Assembly (NCBI GenBank): GCA_001442985.1
Contig: LDYB01000016.1
Location: 248,001 to 312,000, forward strand
From: Armatimonadetes bacterium DC
GTDB lineage: Bacteria > Armatimonadota > Fimbriimonadia > Fimbriimonadales > GBS-DC
DNA: 64,000 nucleotides
Reading direction: 5' to 3'
Below are positions 44,651 to 56,000 of this stretch, in pieces; positions within the stretch are counted from its first letter, which is position 1, and each line of letters begins with the position of its first letter. The notes beneath the pieces were generated by a model, which did no database searches, was not told where the DNA came from, and was given only the letters and a program-made list of their open reading frames with translations. Made by a program: the position numbers and the translations under genes.

Positions 44651-47148
44651 CCTTTGCCCAGTACCTGCTCAATCAGCTCAGTGAACTGCGTGAGCAGGCG
44701 CTGGGCGTCGGCTTCTGTCGCCGACTCCACAAACAGGTGAATCAGCGGCTCGGAAGCATCGGGCAACACCAGCGCCCACGAGTGGTCCGTGTAAACCTTC
44801 AGCCCGTCCACTGTCTCCGTGCGCCCCTCCACCTTCTGCGCCACCATACGCATCACGCGCCCCTTGAGCTCCCAAGGGCACTCTATGGTGTGGTGGAGCA
44901 TGGTGAATTCGGGAATCTGGTCGACAATCCCGGCAAGCCCTGTCTCAAGCCGCTGGGTGGTCTCCAGCAGTTTCATGAAGGCGAACATGGCGTCAAAACC
45001 GGGCTGGAGCTGGGGGAAGATGAACCCGCCCTGCACATCGCCTGCGAAGCAGAGCGTTTCGGACTGCTCCACCGCCACGCCCATCAGCGAGCGCACATCG
45101 GCGCGCGTGCGAATCACCTGCACCCCAAACGGCGCGGTAATCGCTTCTATCACCGAAGGCGCGTTCACAGGCACGGCAATCGCACGGTTCGGGTTCGCCC
45201 GCGCCATCAAGTAGGCAAAAACTGCCAACAACCGACTGCCGCTAATCACACGCCCGCGCTCGTCCACCACAGTTAGGCGCTCGCCCTCGTTCTCAAATAG
45301 CACGCCACACTCCGCGTTCAGGCTCTGCACCACCTGACTCAGGTTCTGTGCGAAGGCATCATGTTCGGCGGGCGTGCGCGGCGAGCGCTGCGCGTCGGGA
45401 TAGGCGTTCAGCGCAATCACATCGTAGCCAAACGAGCCAATCATCGAAGGCAGAATCGCCGAGACGCGGCTGAAGGCGTAATCTGCCACAATACGGAGCG
45501 GTCGCCGCCGCTCGGGCAGGGAAACCAGCCGCAAAAACGAGTCCTGATACTGCTCCACCGCGCGCGAAGCGAACTGGATTGTGCCCACCTCTTCGGCGTC
45601 GCACCGCGCGAAATCTTCCCGATAGAAGAGGTTCTCAATCTTGCGTTCGCCCGACTTGGAGAGGTAGACCCCGCGCCGGTCAAAAAACTCTATCAGGGTC
45701 AGTCGGCTATTGTGGGGGGCAATCCGCACATTCACGCCGCCCGCCGCGCCGATGGAGCGCAGGTAGTGGCGCGTGATGGGCACGGGCATCGCCCGCAAAT
45801 CCGCCACATCCACCCCTGCCGAGAGCAACCCCGCCATAAAGGCGTGTTTGATCATTCGCGACACCTTGAAAGTATCGCGCGAAAGCACCACCGTGGAGCC
45901 ACGCGGCAGGGTGGAGCCATACGCCGCGCCCAGCTTGGTGGCTAAATCGGGCGTCATCTCGATGTTAGAAAGCCCTGCCACCCCCAGGTCGCGAAACAGC
46001 GCGCCCCGCCAGCGCGTGCCCCAGATGAGACTCATCGTTACGGTAGAGCCTGCTTCAATATACTTGTCGGGCCAGAGCTTCACGCGCGTGCGAATCACGC
46101 TGTCGCTTTCAATATGGCATCGGTCGGCAATCACCGCCTCTTCCTGAACCTGCACATTGTCTTTGATGGTAACCCCGGTGCCCACAATCGCGCTCTGCAC
46201 ATGGCTGGCACGCCCGATGTAGGTGCTGTCCCACACGATACTGCGCACCACCATCGCGTCGGCTTCCACGATGCAGTTGTCGCCCAGCACCGTGTAGGGT
46301 CCCACCACCGCGCCCTTTTTGATCCGGCAGTTGCGTCCCAGACACACGGGCGGCACAATCGTGGCGTTGGGGTCTACCGTGGTGCCCGCGCCCTGCCACA
46401 CGCCAGGGATGACCTCGTTGCCCGGAATGGGAAGCTGCACCTTCCCGTTGAGCATGTCGATATGCGCTTCCCGATACTGCTGAAGGGAGCCAATATCGCT
46501 CCAGTATTCGCTCATCACATAGCCGTACAGCGGCTTGCCCTCGCGCAACAGCATCGGGAACAGGTCCTGACTGAAGTCGTAGGGTTTGCCCGACTCCATA
46601 TACTCAAAAATCTCTGGCTCCAGAATGTAGATGCCCGTGTTTACCGTATCGGAGAAGACCTCGCTCCACGAGGGCTTTTCGAGGAAGCGGGTGATGCGCC
46701 CGTCCTCGCGCGTGATAACCACGCCGAACTCCAGCGGATTGGGCACGCGCGCCAGCACGAGGGTCGCCAGCGCACCGTTCTTGCGGTGAAACTCAATGGC
46801 AGGCTGCAGATTAATGTCGGTCAGCGCGTCCCCACTGATAATCAGGAAAGTGCCCTCTTTGAGGTACTCTTCCGCTTGCTTCACGCTTCCTGCGGTGCCC
46901 AGCGGGGTATCCTCCACCGAGTAGACCAGCCCGATTCCCAGATCAGAGCCATCGCCAAAGTAGCCCTCTATCGCGTCGGCAAGATAGTAGACCGTCGCCA
47001 CGACCTGCGTGATGCCCTGCGCCTTGAGCAAAAGCAGAATATGCTCCATAATCGGGCGGTTCACTACAGGCACCAGCGGCTTGGGATGATTTGCGGTTAT
47101 CGGACGCAAACGGGACCCTTCGCCCCCTGCCATGACCACTGCTTTCAT
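44647..47148 (-). CDS. Sugar nucleotidyltransferase - left-handed beta-helix - phosphomannomutase-like fusion
   Basis: An 833-residue protein in three parts. Residues 1-235: nucleotidyltransferase with [18 protein letters not shown] and GDALTD, of the mannose-1-phosphate guanylyltransferase/glucose-1-phosphate type. Residues ~250-370: hexapeptide repeats. Residues ~380-833: a phosphohexomutase domain. In the mutase the usual TASHNP phosphoserine loop reads [11 protein letters not shown] (471-481), without the serine in place, and the DGDGDR-type metal loop reads ENEGER. It would make an activated sugar such as GDP-mannose for envelope polysaccharides; the mutase half may be inactive or regulatory. 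ATG 47148 is fixed by the family start and GAGGGCGAG. Confidence 0.85.
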   Translation of the reverse strand: MKAVVMAGGEGSRLRPITANHPKPLVPVVNRPIMEHILLLLKAQGITQVVATVYYLADAIEGYFGDGSDLGIGLVYSVEDTPLGTAGSVKQAEEYLKEGTFLIISGDALTDINLQPAIEFHRKNGALATLVLARVPNPLEFGVVITREDGRITRFLEKPSWSEVFSDTVNTGIYILEPEIFEYMESGKPYDFSQDLFPMLLREGKPLYGYVMSEYWSDIGSLQQYREAHIDMLNGKVQLPIPGNEVIPGVWQGAGTTVDPNATIVPPVCLGRNCRIKKGAVVGPYTVLGDNCIVEADAMVVRSIVWDSTYIGRASHVQSAIVGTGVTIKDNVQVQEEAVIADRCHIESDSVIRTRVKLWPDKYIEAGSTVTMSLIWGTRWRGALFRDLGVAGLSNIEMTPDLATKLGAAYGSTLPRGSTVVLSRDTFKVSRMIKHAFMAGLLSAGVDVADLRAMPVPITRHYLRSIGAAGGVNVRIAPHNSRLTLIEFFDRRGVYLSKSGERKIENLFYREDFARCDAEEVGTIQFASRAVEQYQDSFLRLVSLPERRRPLRIVADYAFSRVSAILPSMIGSFGYDVIALNAYPDAQRSPRTPAEHDAFAQNLSQVVQSLNAECGVLFENEGERLTVVDERGRVISGSRLLAVFAYLMARANPNRAIAVPVNAPSVIEAITAPFGVQVIRTRADVRSLMGVAVEQSETLCFAGDVQGGFIFPQLQPGFDAMFAFMKLLETTQRLETGLAGIVDQIPEFTMLHHTIECPWELKGRVMRMVAQKVEGRTETVDGLKVYTDHSWALVLPDASEPLIHLFVESATEADAQRLLTQFTELIEQVLGKG

Positions 47149-47245
47149 CACTGGCTCGCCCTCAGAGAGTTTTATACGCCTTGAAACAGGGGTTTCCTGC
47201 AAGCTTGTCTTTTCGCTTCGGGAATGTCTTGCAAGCCCCGTGTGG

Positions 47246-47251
47246 TACAAT
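47246..47251 (+). promoter_or_regulatory. -10 element of the small gene at 47260 (leaderless)
   Basis: GG-TACAAT ends 8 nt before GTG 47260, and no Shine-Dalgarno lies between. Confidence 0.55.
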
Positions 47252-47259
47252 AACTCTGG

Positions 47260-47523
47260 GTGAAATCTGTGCCGAAGCTGGAACTCTCTGACGACCAAGT
47301 GATTGAACTGGTGCGCCAGCTCTCTTCCGAGAAGCAGGACGAGCTCCTGCGCTACTTGCTCCGGAGCCGCTGGCCACGCTGGATGGAGCTCTCGCAGTAC
47401 GGTCAGGAGCGCATACGCCAAATTGCTTCAGAGCGAGGCTTGAACTGGGATGCTCTGAGTGAAAACGAACGCGAAGCCCTTATCGACGACCTCGTACATG
47501 AGGTTCGCCAGTGCGACCCATAG
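47260..47523 (+). CDS. Small antitoxin-like hypothetical protein
   Basis: An 87-residue helical, charged protein ([30 protein letters not shown] ... [22 protein letters not shown]). The C-terminal phrase is like that of antitoxin-type small proteins from cyanobacteria and relatives that precede PIN toxins, but no toxin follows here. GTG start 8 nt after a TACAAT box. It is divergent from the sugar nucleotide gene. Real gene likely; role uncertain. Confidence 0.6.
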   Translation: MKSVPKLELSDDQVIELVRQLSSEKQDELLRYLLRSRWPRWMELSQYGQERIRQIASERGLNWDALSENEREALIDDLVHEVRQCDP

Positions 47524-47603
47524 CTGCCGAGTTCGAGCAGATTCTTTGCTCTCGCGACGAAAACGCACCTTGAGGTATACTTCCATCGGGAGGTTTTCTC
47601 ACT

Positions 47604-48053
47604 ATGTGGCTACCGTTCAAAAAGATTCTGGCGCCGACCGACTTCAGCGAGCCGTCCTACCTCGCTCTGGACATGGCCATCGAGCTGGCAGACCACTTTG
47701 ACGCGGAACTACACCTGCTCCATGTGGTGCCCCCGCTTCATGTGGTGCCCGTGCCCGTGAATGTGGAGATTCCCCTCTACGAGATGGAGCTGAAAGAGGC
47801 GGCGGAGCGCTCGATGCAGGAAGTGATGGAGCAGCGCATCCCGAAGCACCTGACTACCTTCGCCACAGTGGTGTGGGGCGATCCCGCCGACGAGATTATC
47901 GCCTACCAAAAGGAGAAGGGGATAGACCTGATTGTGATTGCCACCCACGGGCGCAGCGGCTGGAAGCGCTTCGTGTTCGGCTCCGTTACCGAGAAGGTGG
48001 TGCGCTATCCCACCTGCCCTGTGCTGACCATCAACGCGCCTGAGGAGTCGTAA
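47604..48053 (+). CDS. Universal stress protein, UspA family
   Basis: A 149-residue UspA-type protein. The N-terminus FKKILAPTDFSEPSYLALDMAIELA and the ATP-binding motif THGRSGWKRFVFGSVTEKV (G-2x-G-9x-G/S type) place it in the ATP-binding group. Such proteins dimerise and bind ATP or AMP under stress. A TATACT box (47575-47580) and GGGAGG precede the ATG. It ends 5 bp from the convergent gene. Confidence 0.92.
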   Translation: MWLPFKKILAPTDFSEPSYLALDMAIELADHFDAELHLLHVVPPLHVVPVPVNVEIPLYEMELKEAAERSMQEVMEQRIPKHLTTFATVVWGDPADEIIAYQKEKGIDLIVIATHGRSGWKRFVFGSVTEKVVRYPTCPVLTINAPEES

Positions 48054-48058
48054 ATGTT

Positions 48059-48496
48059 TTACTGTCCACTCAGCAGTCGCTGGGCGCCCAGCGCGCCCAG
48101 CACCAGCATTGCCAGAATCAGCCCCATCACCAGCCAGCCCACCAGCGGCGAGAGCTTGCGCTCCGCACGCCGCTCCAGCGAGACCGGCTCCTGCCGCGTG
48201 CGCCGATCCCGACCAAACAGAAACACGAAGTAGTAGCGCACAAACAGAATCGGGATGACCCCGCGGATGTCCACAAGGTGGCGTCGATGATACTGGCGCA
48301 ACGCCCGCTTCAGCGACTCGTACTGCTCCGGCGTGAACGACTCCACCAGCTCCCGGGGCAGGCTCTGGAGCAGGTGCGCAATATACACATCCTGCGGATG
48401 CTCCAGAGGCGCCTCCTCACTCTCAAACGCCTCCTGAAACACCCACAAAGGCGGGCGCTCCTCTTCGGGTTCGGGCAAGGGCGCAGGCTGTGCCAT
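48059..48496 (-). CDS. Small membrane protein of unknown function
   Basis: A 145-residue protein. The N-terminal ~75 residues are acidic and soluble (EPEEERPPLWVFQEAFESEE), the middle is basic with an aromatic segment (GVIPILFVRYYFVFLFG), and one C-terminal transmembrane helix follows (LVGWLVMGLILAMLVLGALGA). ATG 48496 is 7 nt after a GATAAT box (48509-48504), so probably leaderless. It is divergent from accB. I do not recognise it. Confidence 0.65.
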   Translation of the reverse strand: MAQPAPLPEPEEERPPLWVFQEAFESEEAPLEHPQDVYIAHLLQSLPRELVESFTPEQYESLKRALRQYHRRHLVDIRGVIPILFVRYYFVFLFGRDRRTRQEPVSLERRAERKLSPLVGWLVMGLILAMLVLGALGAQRLLSGQ

Positions 48497-48503
48497 ACCC
48501 TCT

Positions 48504-48509
48504 ATTATC
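48504..48509 (-). promoter_or_regulatory. -10 element of the gene at 48496 (leaderless)
   Basis: Minus-strand GATAAT, 7 nt from the start codon. Confidence 0.45.
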
Positions 48510-48555
48510 GGCAGAAAGTGAGCGCGTTTCACCGCGAGAACACGGTTTTTTGAGG

Positions 48556-48561
48556 TATAAT
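48556..48561 (+). promoter_or_regulatory. -10 element of accB (leaderless)
   Basis: GG-TATAAT ends 7 nt before ATG 48569. Confidence 0.65.
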
Positions 48562-48568
48562 CGGCGTG

Positions 48569-49003
48569 ATGAAGATTCCCATTGAACTGGTGGAGCAGGC
48601 AGTGCGACTGATGGAACGCTACCAGCTGCAGGAGCTGAGCCTTGAGCTGGACGACTTCAGCCTGCATCTGGAGCGCGCGGAGCCGAGCGCAGAGCTGCCC
48701 GCGGTCGCCGTCGCCACCCCCAAGCCCACCACCCCCGAAATCGAGCCAGACACCACGCCCTTCTATCCCGTAGAAGCGCCCATGACAGGCATGTTCTATC
48801 GCGGTCCCTCGCCGAACGAACCCCCCTATGTGGAAGAGGGCGATGTGGTGCATGAGGGGCAAACCATCGGGCTGATTGAGGCGATGAAGGTCTTCAACGA
48901 GGTGCCCTCGCCCGTTTCGGGAACCGTGCGGCGCATTCTGGCACAGAACGCCACCCTCGTGCAACAGGGAGATGTGCTGATGCTAATTGAGCTGCCCGAA
49001 TAG
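48569..49003 (+). CDS. accB: Biotin carboxyl carrier protein of acetyl-CoA carboxylase
   Basis: A 144-residue carrier. The C-terminal biotinyl domain has EAMKVFNE, whose lysine is biotinylated, framed by VEAPMTGMFYRGPSPNEPPYVEEGDVV and the thumb-like insert of AccB. The N-terminus is a helical docking region followed by a Pro/Thr-rich linker. It shuttles carboxybiotin between biotin carboxylase and carboxyltransferase in fatty-acid synthesis. accC is not adjacent, which is unusual since accB and accC often form one operon. ATG 48569 is 7 nt after TATAAT. Confidence 0.93.
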   Translation: MKIPIELVEQAVRLMERYQLQELSLELDDFSLHLERAEPSAELPAVAVATPKPTTPEIEPDTTPFYPVEAPMTGMFYRGPSPNEPPYVEEGDVVHEGQTIGLIEAMKVFNEVPSPVSGTVRRILAQNATLVQQGDVLMLIELPE

Positions 49004-49014
49004 GCGCCATCAGG

Positions 49015-49020
49015 TATAAT
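49015..49020 (+). promoter_or_regulatory. -10 element of the homoserine dehydrogenase gene
   Basis: GG-TATAAT ends 15 nt before ATG 49036; the expected transcript has a leader of only about 8 nt. Confidence 0.6.
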
Positions 49021-49035
49021 CTTTGCCCGCAACCG

Positions 49036-50313
49036 ATGGGAAAGAAGAATCTCCGTATCAGCCTCTTAGGCGCAGGCACCGTCGGCAGCGGTGTCTGGAG
49101 CCTCCTTCAGGAGAACGCTGACCTGCTTTATGCTCAAACAGGGTGTCGGTTTGAGGTCCGCCATGTGCTGGTGCGCTCTCTGGACAAGCCCCGCAAAGCG
49201 CCGATTCCGACCGAACTGCTGACCACCGACGCCCAGCGTGCCGTGTTAGACCCCGAAGTGGATGTGGTGATTGAGCTGCTGGGTGGGCTGGAGCCTGCAC
49301 GCACGCTGATAGAGCAGGCGCTTCAGGCGGGCAAGCATGTGATTACCGCCAACAAGATGGTGATGGCGCTCGCGGGCGACAGGCTGATCACGCTGGCATC
49401 GGCACAGAAGGTACGGCTGCTCTATGAAGCCAGTGTGGCAGGAAGCCTGCCGATTCTGACCAGCCTGCAGGGTGCGCTGGCGGGCAACCGCATCACGCGC
49501 GTGGTGGGCATCGTGAACAGCACCACCAACTTCATCCTGCGTACGATGGAGGAAGGGCTGGAACAGGGCACACCCGCCGAAGATTCTTACCGAATCGCCT
49601 TACAAAAAGCGCAAGAGCTGGGGTACGCCGAAGCCGACCCCACCAGCGATGTGGAAGGCTACGACGCGCAATACAAAATGGCAATTCTGGCGCGGCTGGC
49701 GTTTTTGCAGTATGTGCCCGTGGAGGCGGTCTATCGGGAGGGGATTACTCACCTCAGCGGGCGCGATATGGTGTGGGCGAAGCGGCTGGGGTACGGGATT
49801 AAACTGCTCGGCACCGCGGAGCGCCTGCCCGATGGGCGCCTGAATGTGCGGGTGCATCCTACCCTGATTCCCTTGGAGAACCCTCTGTGTGTGATTCGGG
49901 GCGCGTTCAGCGGTGTGTGGCTGCAGGGCAACGGCTTTCAGGATATGCTGATGCACGGGATGGCGGCAGGGGCGCGCCCCACCGCCAGCGCCGTTGTAGG
50001 CGACTTGATAGAAGTGGCGCGTCATCCGAAACCGCTTCCCATCCCCGACCCCTCGCTTCAGCCGGGCGAGACCGCGCCGATTGAGTCGCTCACCTTCCGC
50101 TACTTCGTGCGGGCGCAGGGCACGGAACCTGCCCTGGAATCGGTGCGCCGCGCGCTCGGTGAGTGGGGCATCTTGCGCCTTGAGGAAGACCCCGAAGCAG
50201 GAGAGTTTGTCGCCTTTACGGCTCCGCTCCAGGAAGGCTATTTTCAGGAGCAGATGGCGAAGCTGCGCGCCCAGAGTGGGGGGGCGATTCAGGTTATCCG
50301 TGTGCTGGAATAA
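49036..50313 (+). CDS. hom: Homoserine dehydrogenase
   Basis: A 425-residue monofunctional enzyme that reduces aspartate semialdehyde to homoserine, leading to threonine and methionine. Nucleotide-binding GAGTVGSGV is at the N-terminus; ITANKMVMA and YEASVAGSLPI are followed by GIVNSTTNFIL and YAEADPTSDVEGYDAQYKMAILA with the catalytic lysine/aspartate region. The C-terminal ~75 residues (RYFVRAQGTEPALESVRRALGEWGI) form an ACT-like domain, suggesting feedback control by threonine. It ends 2 bp from the convergent kinase gene. Confidence 0.94.
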   Translation: MGKKNLRISLLGAGTVGSGVWSLLQENADLLYAQTGCRFEVRHVLVRSLDKPRKAPIPTELLTTDAQRAVLDPEVDVVIELLGGLEPARTLIEQALQAGKHVITANKMVMALAGDRLITLASAQKVRLLYEASVAGSLPILTSLQGALAGNRITRVVGIVNSTTNFILRTMEEGLEQGTPAEDSYRIALQKAQELGYAEADPTSDVEGYDAQYKMAILARLAFLQYVPVEAVYREGITHLSGRDMVWAKRLGYGIKLLGTAERLPDGRLNVRVHPTLIPLENPLCVIRGAFSGVWLQGNGFQDMLMHGMAAGARPTASAVVGDLIEVARHPKPLPIPDPSLQPGETAPIESLTFRYFVRAQGTEPALESVRRALGEWGILRLEEDPEAGEFVAFTAPLQEGYFQEQMAKLRAQSGGAIQVIRVLE

Positions 50314-50315
50314 TC

Positions 50316-52985
50316 TCAAGCGACCGCTCCCCGACTCGCCTCAAGGCGCGGCTTGCCCCATTGAACAAGCTTCTCATAGAGCAGTTCGGGCTTCAGGGGC
50401 TTGCTGAGGTAGTCGTCCATGCCAACGGCGAGGCATTTGTCACGGTCTTCCGACATGGCGTTCGCCGTGAGCGCAATAATGGGGATGTGCAGCCGCCCGC
50501 CTGTGCGTTGCTCGTAGTCACGAATGCGGCGCGTGGCTTCAAAGCCGTCCATTTCGGGCATCTGGCAGTCCATCAGAATCAGGTGGAACGGCTCGCGCGA
50601 GAGCCACTCCAGCACCTCGCGCCCGTTTTCGGCAATTTCACAGATGACGCCCCACTTCTCCAGCACGCGCCGCACCACCTTCTGGTTCACCAGGTTGTCT
50701 TCCGCGACCAGCACGCGCAAGCCCGCAATCCCGGTGGGTTCGGCAGGCGGCTGGGCGGTTTGCTCCAGCAGCACGCTGGGCGGCGTCGCGCTTCGGGGCA
50801 GGCGCAGCTCAAACCAGAACAGGCTCCCCACGCCTTCCTGCGACTCGACGCCAATCTGCCCGCCCATCAGCTCCACCAGTTTTTTGCAAATGGCTAACCC
50901 CAACCCCGTGCCTCCGTAGCGGCGCGTGGCGCTCCCATCCGCCTGACGGAACGGCTCAAAGATGCTCTGGAGCTTCTCCGAGGGGATTCCAATCCCCGTA
51001 TCCTGTACCTCAAAGCGCAGATAGAGCGACTCGGCGTCGGAGCCGAGCAGTTTCACCCGCGCCACCACCTCGCCCTGATGGGTGAACTTGATGGCGTTGC
51101 CAATCAGATTGAGCAGAATCTGACGCAGGCGCAGCGGGTCCGCTTTCACATAGAGCGGCTGGTCGGCATGCGTCTCCATACGCAGAATAATGCCCTTGAG
51201 CCGTGCCTGCGGTAGCGCCATCTGAACCGCCTCTTTCACCAGAGCGGTCAGGTCGGTGGGGGTTTTGTCCAGTCGCACCTGTCCTGATTCGTACTGTGCA
51301 AGGCTGAGAATGTCGTTCAGCAGCGCCATCAGATGCTCGGCGCTTTGCTGGGCGGTCTCTATCAGCTCGCGCTGTTCCGAGTTGAGCGGTGTATCGGCAA
51401 GCAGGCGGAGCATACCCAGCACGCCGTTCATGGGGGTACGAATCTCGTGGCTCATGTTCGCCAGAAATTCGGAGCGCATCTGCGCCAGCCGTTCCGCCTG
51501 CTCTTTGGCGTGGCGCATCATCTGGAGCGAGCGCTCCGCCATCATCGCGCCCCCAATCAGTTCGCCCAGCCGACGCATGAACTCGCGCGTCAGCTCGTCC
51601 TGAAGAGGCGGTTGAGCACCCTCAGTGAATAGGAACAGAAGCCCCGTGTCAGAACCCAGCCACCGCAGCGGCACCACCCACACATAGCGCGGCGCCTCTC
51701 TGCGAATCACCATCGGGGCGGGGAGTGCAGGATTGCTCAGCCACTCTTCCACAGGCAGCACGCGCCAGCGAGAGAGAAACGCCTCCGAATGCTCGCCCCA
51801 ACTGCAGCAGAGATGCAGTTCATTCCGCTCCAGATGCCAGATCAGGTACTCGGACGCCAGCCGCAACTCGCTTTGCCGGGAAATCCGTCTCAGCAGGGCG
51901 TTAATTCGCTCAGGAAGTGGGGCAGGCGATTGGAGATCCAGCGCGGCTTCCGCGAGCAGGGCGTCGTAATCGGCACGCCGCTTCTCCTGCTGTTCCTTGA
52001 GAACCTGCGCCGTGATGTCGCTCTGAATGGAAAGATACCCCAGCAGATTGCCCTCCTTATCATGGATGGGGGAGATCACCACCTCTGCCCAGTAGTGCGT
52101 ATCGGGATGGAAAGGAACGGGCGTCGTTTCGGTATGCTCCAGGACTCCATTCTTGCGGTTGATCAGCCGCCCGCGAAACACTTCCCCGCGCGCGATGGTG
52201 GCAAACAGCTCCCGATAAAACTCCTTGCTCTGGAAGCCACTTTTCAAGATGCTGGGGCGATTGCCGATTGCCTCCTCAGGCGTATAACCCGTGATTCGTG
52301 TGAAAGCGGGGTTTACATAGCGGATGAGAAACTTTGTGTCGGTGATCAACACGGCGTTGGGCGAGGTCTCCAGGGCGCGAACAAGGATTGCAATCTGCTC
52401 CTGCGCCTGCTTCTGTTCGGTGATGTCGCGCCCCACCGACTGCAACTCCACAAGATTGCCTTCTGCGTCAAAAAGCGCACGGTCGGTCCATTCCATCCAG
52501 CGCACCGACCCATCGGGCGCTATCACCCGATGCGTGTAGGTGTGGAAGGGCTTCTCCGGCGTGAGCTGGCTCACGACCTGATGAATTACTTCACGCTCCT
52601 CTTCAGGCAGGTAAACCAGAAAGTTGACCCCGACCAGTTCCTCGCGGCTCTTGCCGAAATAGCGGGCGTAGGCGCCATTCACAAAAGTCAGCGTGCCATC
52701 GGGTTTCCAGCGACAGATAAGTTCGGTCTGGTCTTCCACCACCGACTCGTAGAGCCGAGCGAGGTGTTCCAGTTTGCTCTGCGATGCCCGATTCACATAG
52801 CGCACCAGCAGCGCCAGGTAGGTTCCTACAGCGATGGCTACGCCCCCTGCGAACAGCATGCTGGCGAGGTTCAGTTGCATTCCCAGCAGGCAGCGCATCA
52901 CCGGCAGCAGTACCACAAACATCGCCAGCACGGGGCGCGTGGTTTTGCAGAGATCCCAGAACCTCCGTACATATGAGCGAGACAT
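50316..52985 (-). CDS. Hybrid sensor histidine kinase with PAS domains and receiver
   Basis: An 889-residue membrane kinase. Two short hydrophobic segments ([12 protein letters not shown] and [24 protein letters not shown]) precede a PAS domain ([28 protein letters not shown]), a second PAS/PAC ([30 protein letters not shown]), a GAF-like part, HisKA with phosphoacceptor His in [15 protein letters not shown], HATPase ([39 protein letters not shown]), and a receiver with [10 protein letters not shown]. There is no output domain; the phosphate must pass to an Hpt protein, possibly that of the upstream kinase. ATG 52985 has GGGAG 7 nt upstream; ATG 53015 is an alternative. Confidence 0.9.
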   Translation of the reverse strand: MSRSYVRRFWDLCKTTRPVLAMFVVLLPVMRCLLGMQLNLASMLFAGGVAIAVGTYLALLVRYVNRASQSKLEHLARLYESVVEDQTELICRWKPDGTLTFVNGAYARYFGKSREELVGVNFLVYLPEEEREVIHQVVSQLTPEKPFHTYTHRVIAPDGSVRWMEWTDRALFDAEGNLVELQSVGRDITEQKQAQEQIAILVRALETSPNAVLITDTKFLIRYVNPAFTRITGYTPEEAIGNRPSILKSGFQSKEFYRELFATIARGEVFRGRLINRKNGVLEHTETTPVPFHPDTHYWAEVVISPIHDKEGNLLGYLSIQSDITAQVLKEQQEKRRADYDALLAEAALDLQSPAPLPERINALLRRISRQSELRLASEYLIWHLERNELHLCCSWGEHSEAFLSRWRVLPVEEWLSNPALPAPMVIRREAPRYVWVVPLRWLGSDTGLLFLFTEGAQPPLQDELTREFMRRLGELIGGAMMAERSLQMMRHAKEQAERLAQMRSEFLANMSHEIRTPMNGVLGMLRLLADTPLNSEQRELIETAQQSAEHLMALLNDILSLAQYESGQVRLDKTPTDLTALVKEAVQMALPQARLKGIILRMETHADQPLYVKADPLRLRQILLNLIGNAIKFTHQGEVVARVKLLGSDAESLYLRFEVQDTGIGIPSEKLQSIFEPFRQADGSATRRYGGTGLGLAICKKLVELMGGQIGVESQEGVGSLFWFELRLPRSATPPSVLLEQTAQPPAEPTGIAGLRVLVAEDNLVNQKVVRRVLEKWGVICEIAENGREVLEWLSREPFHLILMDCQMPEMDGFEATRRIRDYEQRTGGRLHIPIIALTANAMSEDRDKCLAVGMDDYLSKPLKPELLYEKLVQWGKPRLEASRGAVA

Positions 52986-53019
52986 CCCGGCTCTCCCAGA
53001 ACAGTTCCGCATCATGCCC

Positions 53020-56000
53020 CTAAGCCGCCTGTTGATGCAGGAACTCTTCAAGGTATCCTTGCAGGGCATGCCAGCTCTTGTGGAGCGCCTGCAATGCCTC
53101 ATGGGCGCCGCTCAGGTCGCCCGCCTTGCCCATCTGTTCCAGTTTGTAGGCGTCTTCTGCCAGCGGGTCTGCGCCGATAGAGCGCGCGCTGCCCTTGAGG
53201 GTGTGCGCCACGCGCCCGAAGGTCGCGGCATCGCCCAATGCCAGCGCCGACTCCAGCTGGCTCAGCAGGGTGGGCATCTGAGCGATGAACTCCTGAAACA
53301 GCTCCACCTGAAACTCCACATCACCACCCGTGATTTCCTCCAGATGTTCCCAGTTAATCAGCTGCATCATCCTCACCTCTTTTTGAGATTTTTCCACATC
53401 CGCCTGGTGTTTCTTCGCTTTGAGCCACTTGAGGAGCGTTGTTTTCAGCTCGCCAGGTTTGAGCGGTTTGCTGAGGTAGTCGTCCATGCCGACAGCGAGG
53501 CACTTCTCGCGGTCGCCGCTGAGAGCATGCGCGGTCAGCGCCACAATCGGAACGCGCTCTCTGCCCGTTTGCGCCTCATGCTGGCGAATATGGCGAGTCG
53601 CCTCATAGCCGTCCATTTCGGGCATCTGGCAGTCCATCAGGATAAGGTCGTAAGTTTGAGCGGCGACCCTCTCCACCGCCTCGCGTCCGTTCACCGCCAC
53701 TTCTACCTGCACACCCAGTTTTTCCAGCAGGCGTATGGCGACCTTGCGGTTGACCTCGTTATCCTCCACCAGCAGGATTCGCGCGCCCGCCAGCGCCCCA
53801 GCATCCTCTTGCTGATTTTCCTGCGAAGAGCCTCCTGAATCGGGGGCGGCTTCCTTCAGGATTACAGGTAGGGGTAAGTCCACGAAGAAGGTACTCCCCT
53901 CGCCCACTTTGCTCTGGACGCCAATTCGCCCGCCCATCATCCCGGCTAATCGCTTACAGATGGCTAAGCCCAGCCCTGTGCCGCCGTACTTGCGCGTGGT
54001 GGAGCTATCCGCCTGAGTAAACGCCTCAAAGAGGTGCGCCTGTTTCTCTTCGGGGATGCCAATACCAGTGTCGCGTACAGCGAGTCTTACCCCCTCGGCA
54101 AAAATGCGGCTGGGCTCCACACACACCACCACCTCGCCCTGATGAGTAAACTTAATCGCGTTGCTGACGAAGTTCGCCAGAATCTGGCGCAGGCGCACAG
54201 GGTCGCCCATCACGGCTCTGGGAGCGTCCGTACCCCACTCAGATCGGAGGGTGAGTCCCTTCTCGCTGGCGCGCCCGTAAAACAGCGCCAGGGTTCCCGT
54301 AACCAGCTCTTCGAGGGAAACGGGGATTTGCTCCAGCTCCATCTTGCCCGCCTCAATTTTGGAGAAGTCCAGAATATCGTTCAGGAGTGCCAGCAGGTAG
54401 TCCGCGCTCTCGCGAAGCGTCTTGAGGTAGTCGCGCTGTTCGGGCGTGAGCGGCGTGTCCCAGAGCAGTTCCACCATCCCGAGGATTCCGTTCATCGGCG
54501 TGCGAATCTCGTGGCTCATATTGGCGAGGAATTCCGACTTGGCTTTGCTGGCAGCTTCCGCCTGTATTGCCAGCTCCTGTGCGTGTAAAAGCGCCTCCTC
54601 AAGGCGGTAGTTCGTTTCGTTCAGCAGGCGCTCCGCATGTTTTTGCTCGGTGATGTCCCTCACCAGCACCACCACTTTATCGTCGCCGTAGGGCACATGG
54701 CGTGCTTCAAAATATTGCGTGCCCTGAGGCATCTCCAGCGAATACTCTATTGTCTGGGGAGTACCCAGCTCCAGAGTGAGTTGAATAGCGTTCAGGCTCA
54801 GCCTGGCGACAGTTGGGGGCAGCACCTCGTCCACACGACGCCCAAGGAAATGTTCAGGAGGCGCCGTGAGCATTTCCACACTGGGCGCATGGTAGCTGAG
54901 GAACCGCCCTTCGCGATCCATCACGAACATCAGATCAGGCAGGGCATTCAGCAGCGACTGTGTGTAAGTGAGATTCTCTTCCAGTGCGCGCTGGGTTTTC
55001 CAGTAAGTGAGTAGCATCGCCACGATTCGCGCCGATTCCTCTATCATCTCCAGTTCCAGCGGGCTGGGTGAGCGAGGCGTCCGCGAATAGACGGCGAAAG
55101 TGCCCAGCACCTCGCCTTCCTTGCCGATAATCGGTTCTGACCAGCAGGCTCGCAGCCCGGACCGAAGGGCGATCTCCCGATACTCACTCCAGAGCGGGTC
55201 GGTGAGAATATCCACCGTGACCACCCGTTGCCCGCGATAGACTGCTGTGCCGCATGAGCCGACGCAGGGTCCAATGGCTACCCCATTCACAAGGCGGCAG
55301 TATTCTTCGGGCAGGCTCGGAGCCGCAAGATGATAAAGGAACCCCTCCCGATGCTCCAGAATAGAGCAGAAACTACGAGGAAACAGCTGCTCAAAGCTCC
55401 GGCATAACTCTTCAAGCACTTCGCGGATGTCTTTTGCGGCGAGCGTCCCTTCGGCGGCGCGCCCCTGAATCTCAAGGAGCTTTTGCCGAATCTGGTGTCT
55501 GCGTTGATTTCTCTGGCGCAGGTAAGTCATAATGCCCACCAGTCCACCGATGCAGAGCGAAGCGCCTGCTGCCAGGTCAAAGCCCTTCAAAAGCGCCTGA
55601 TCTGCCCTCCTGAGATATGCCAGATACCTGTCCGCCAGAATATCCACACCCAGTGCGCCGATGACTTCGCCATGCTTATTGTGCAGAGGCACATAGGCGC
55701 AAATAAAAGAACCCCAGTAATCCGTAACAATCGGGGTGATGATGGGACTTCCCGTTCGCAGGGGATGTAGCATCCGCTGAATGTCTTCCTCGTCGGAGGA
55801 TTCGTAAACATCCCCAATATAGGATTTGTCTTCCACGCCGTCGTTATCGTGATCACCGGGAGGCGTCGGGTCGAGAATGAAAACGACCTTCCCGTTCTTC
55901 TCTATGTAAGTATAGACATAGCGAATTTCGGGGTGTATTTTCTGAAATCGCGCCAGAGGGTCAATCAGCCTGTTGTAGAGGGGCGTGTTCTCATCGCCGG

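Noticed and set aside
47260-47523. Complete toxin-antitoxin pair with the following gene
   Set aside because: The next gene is a UspA protein with its own promoter, not a toxin.
51789-52976. 395-codon plus-strand frame opposite the hybrid kinase
   Set aside because: Shadow of a complete PAS/kinase gene; no start signal.
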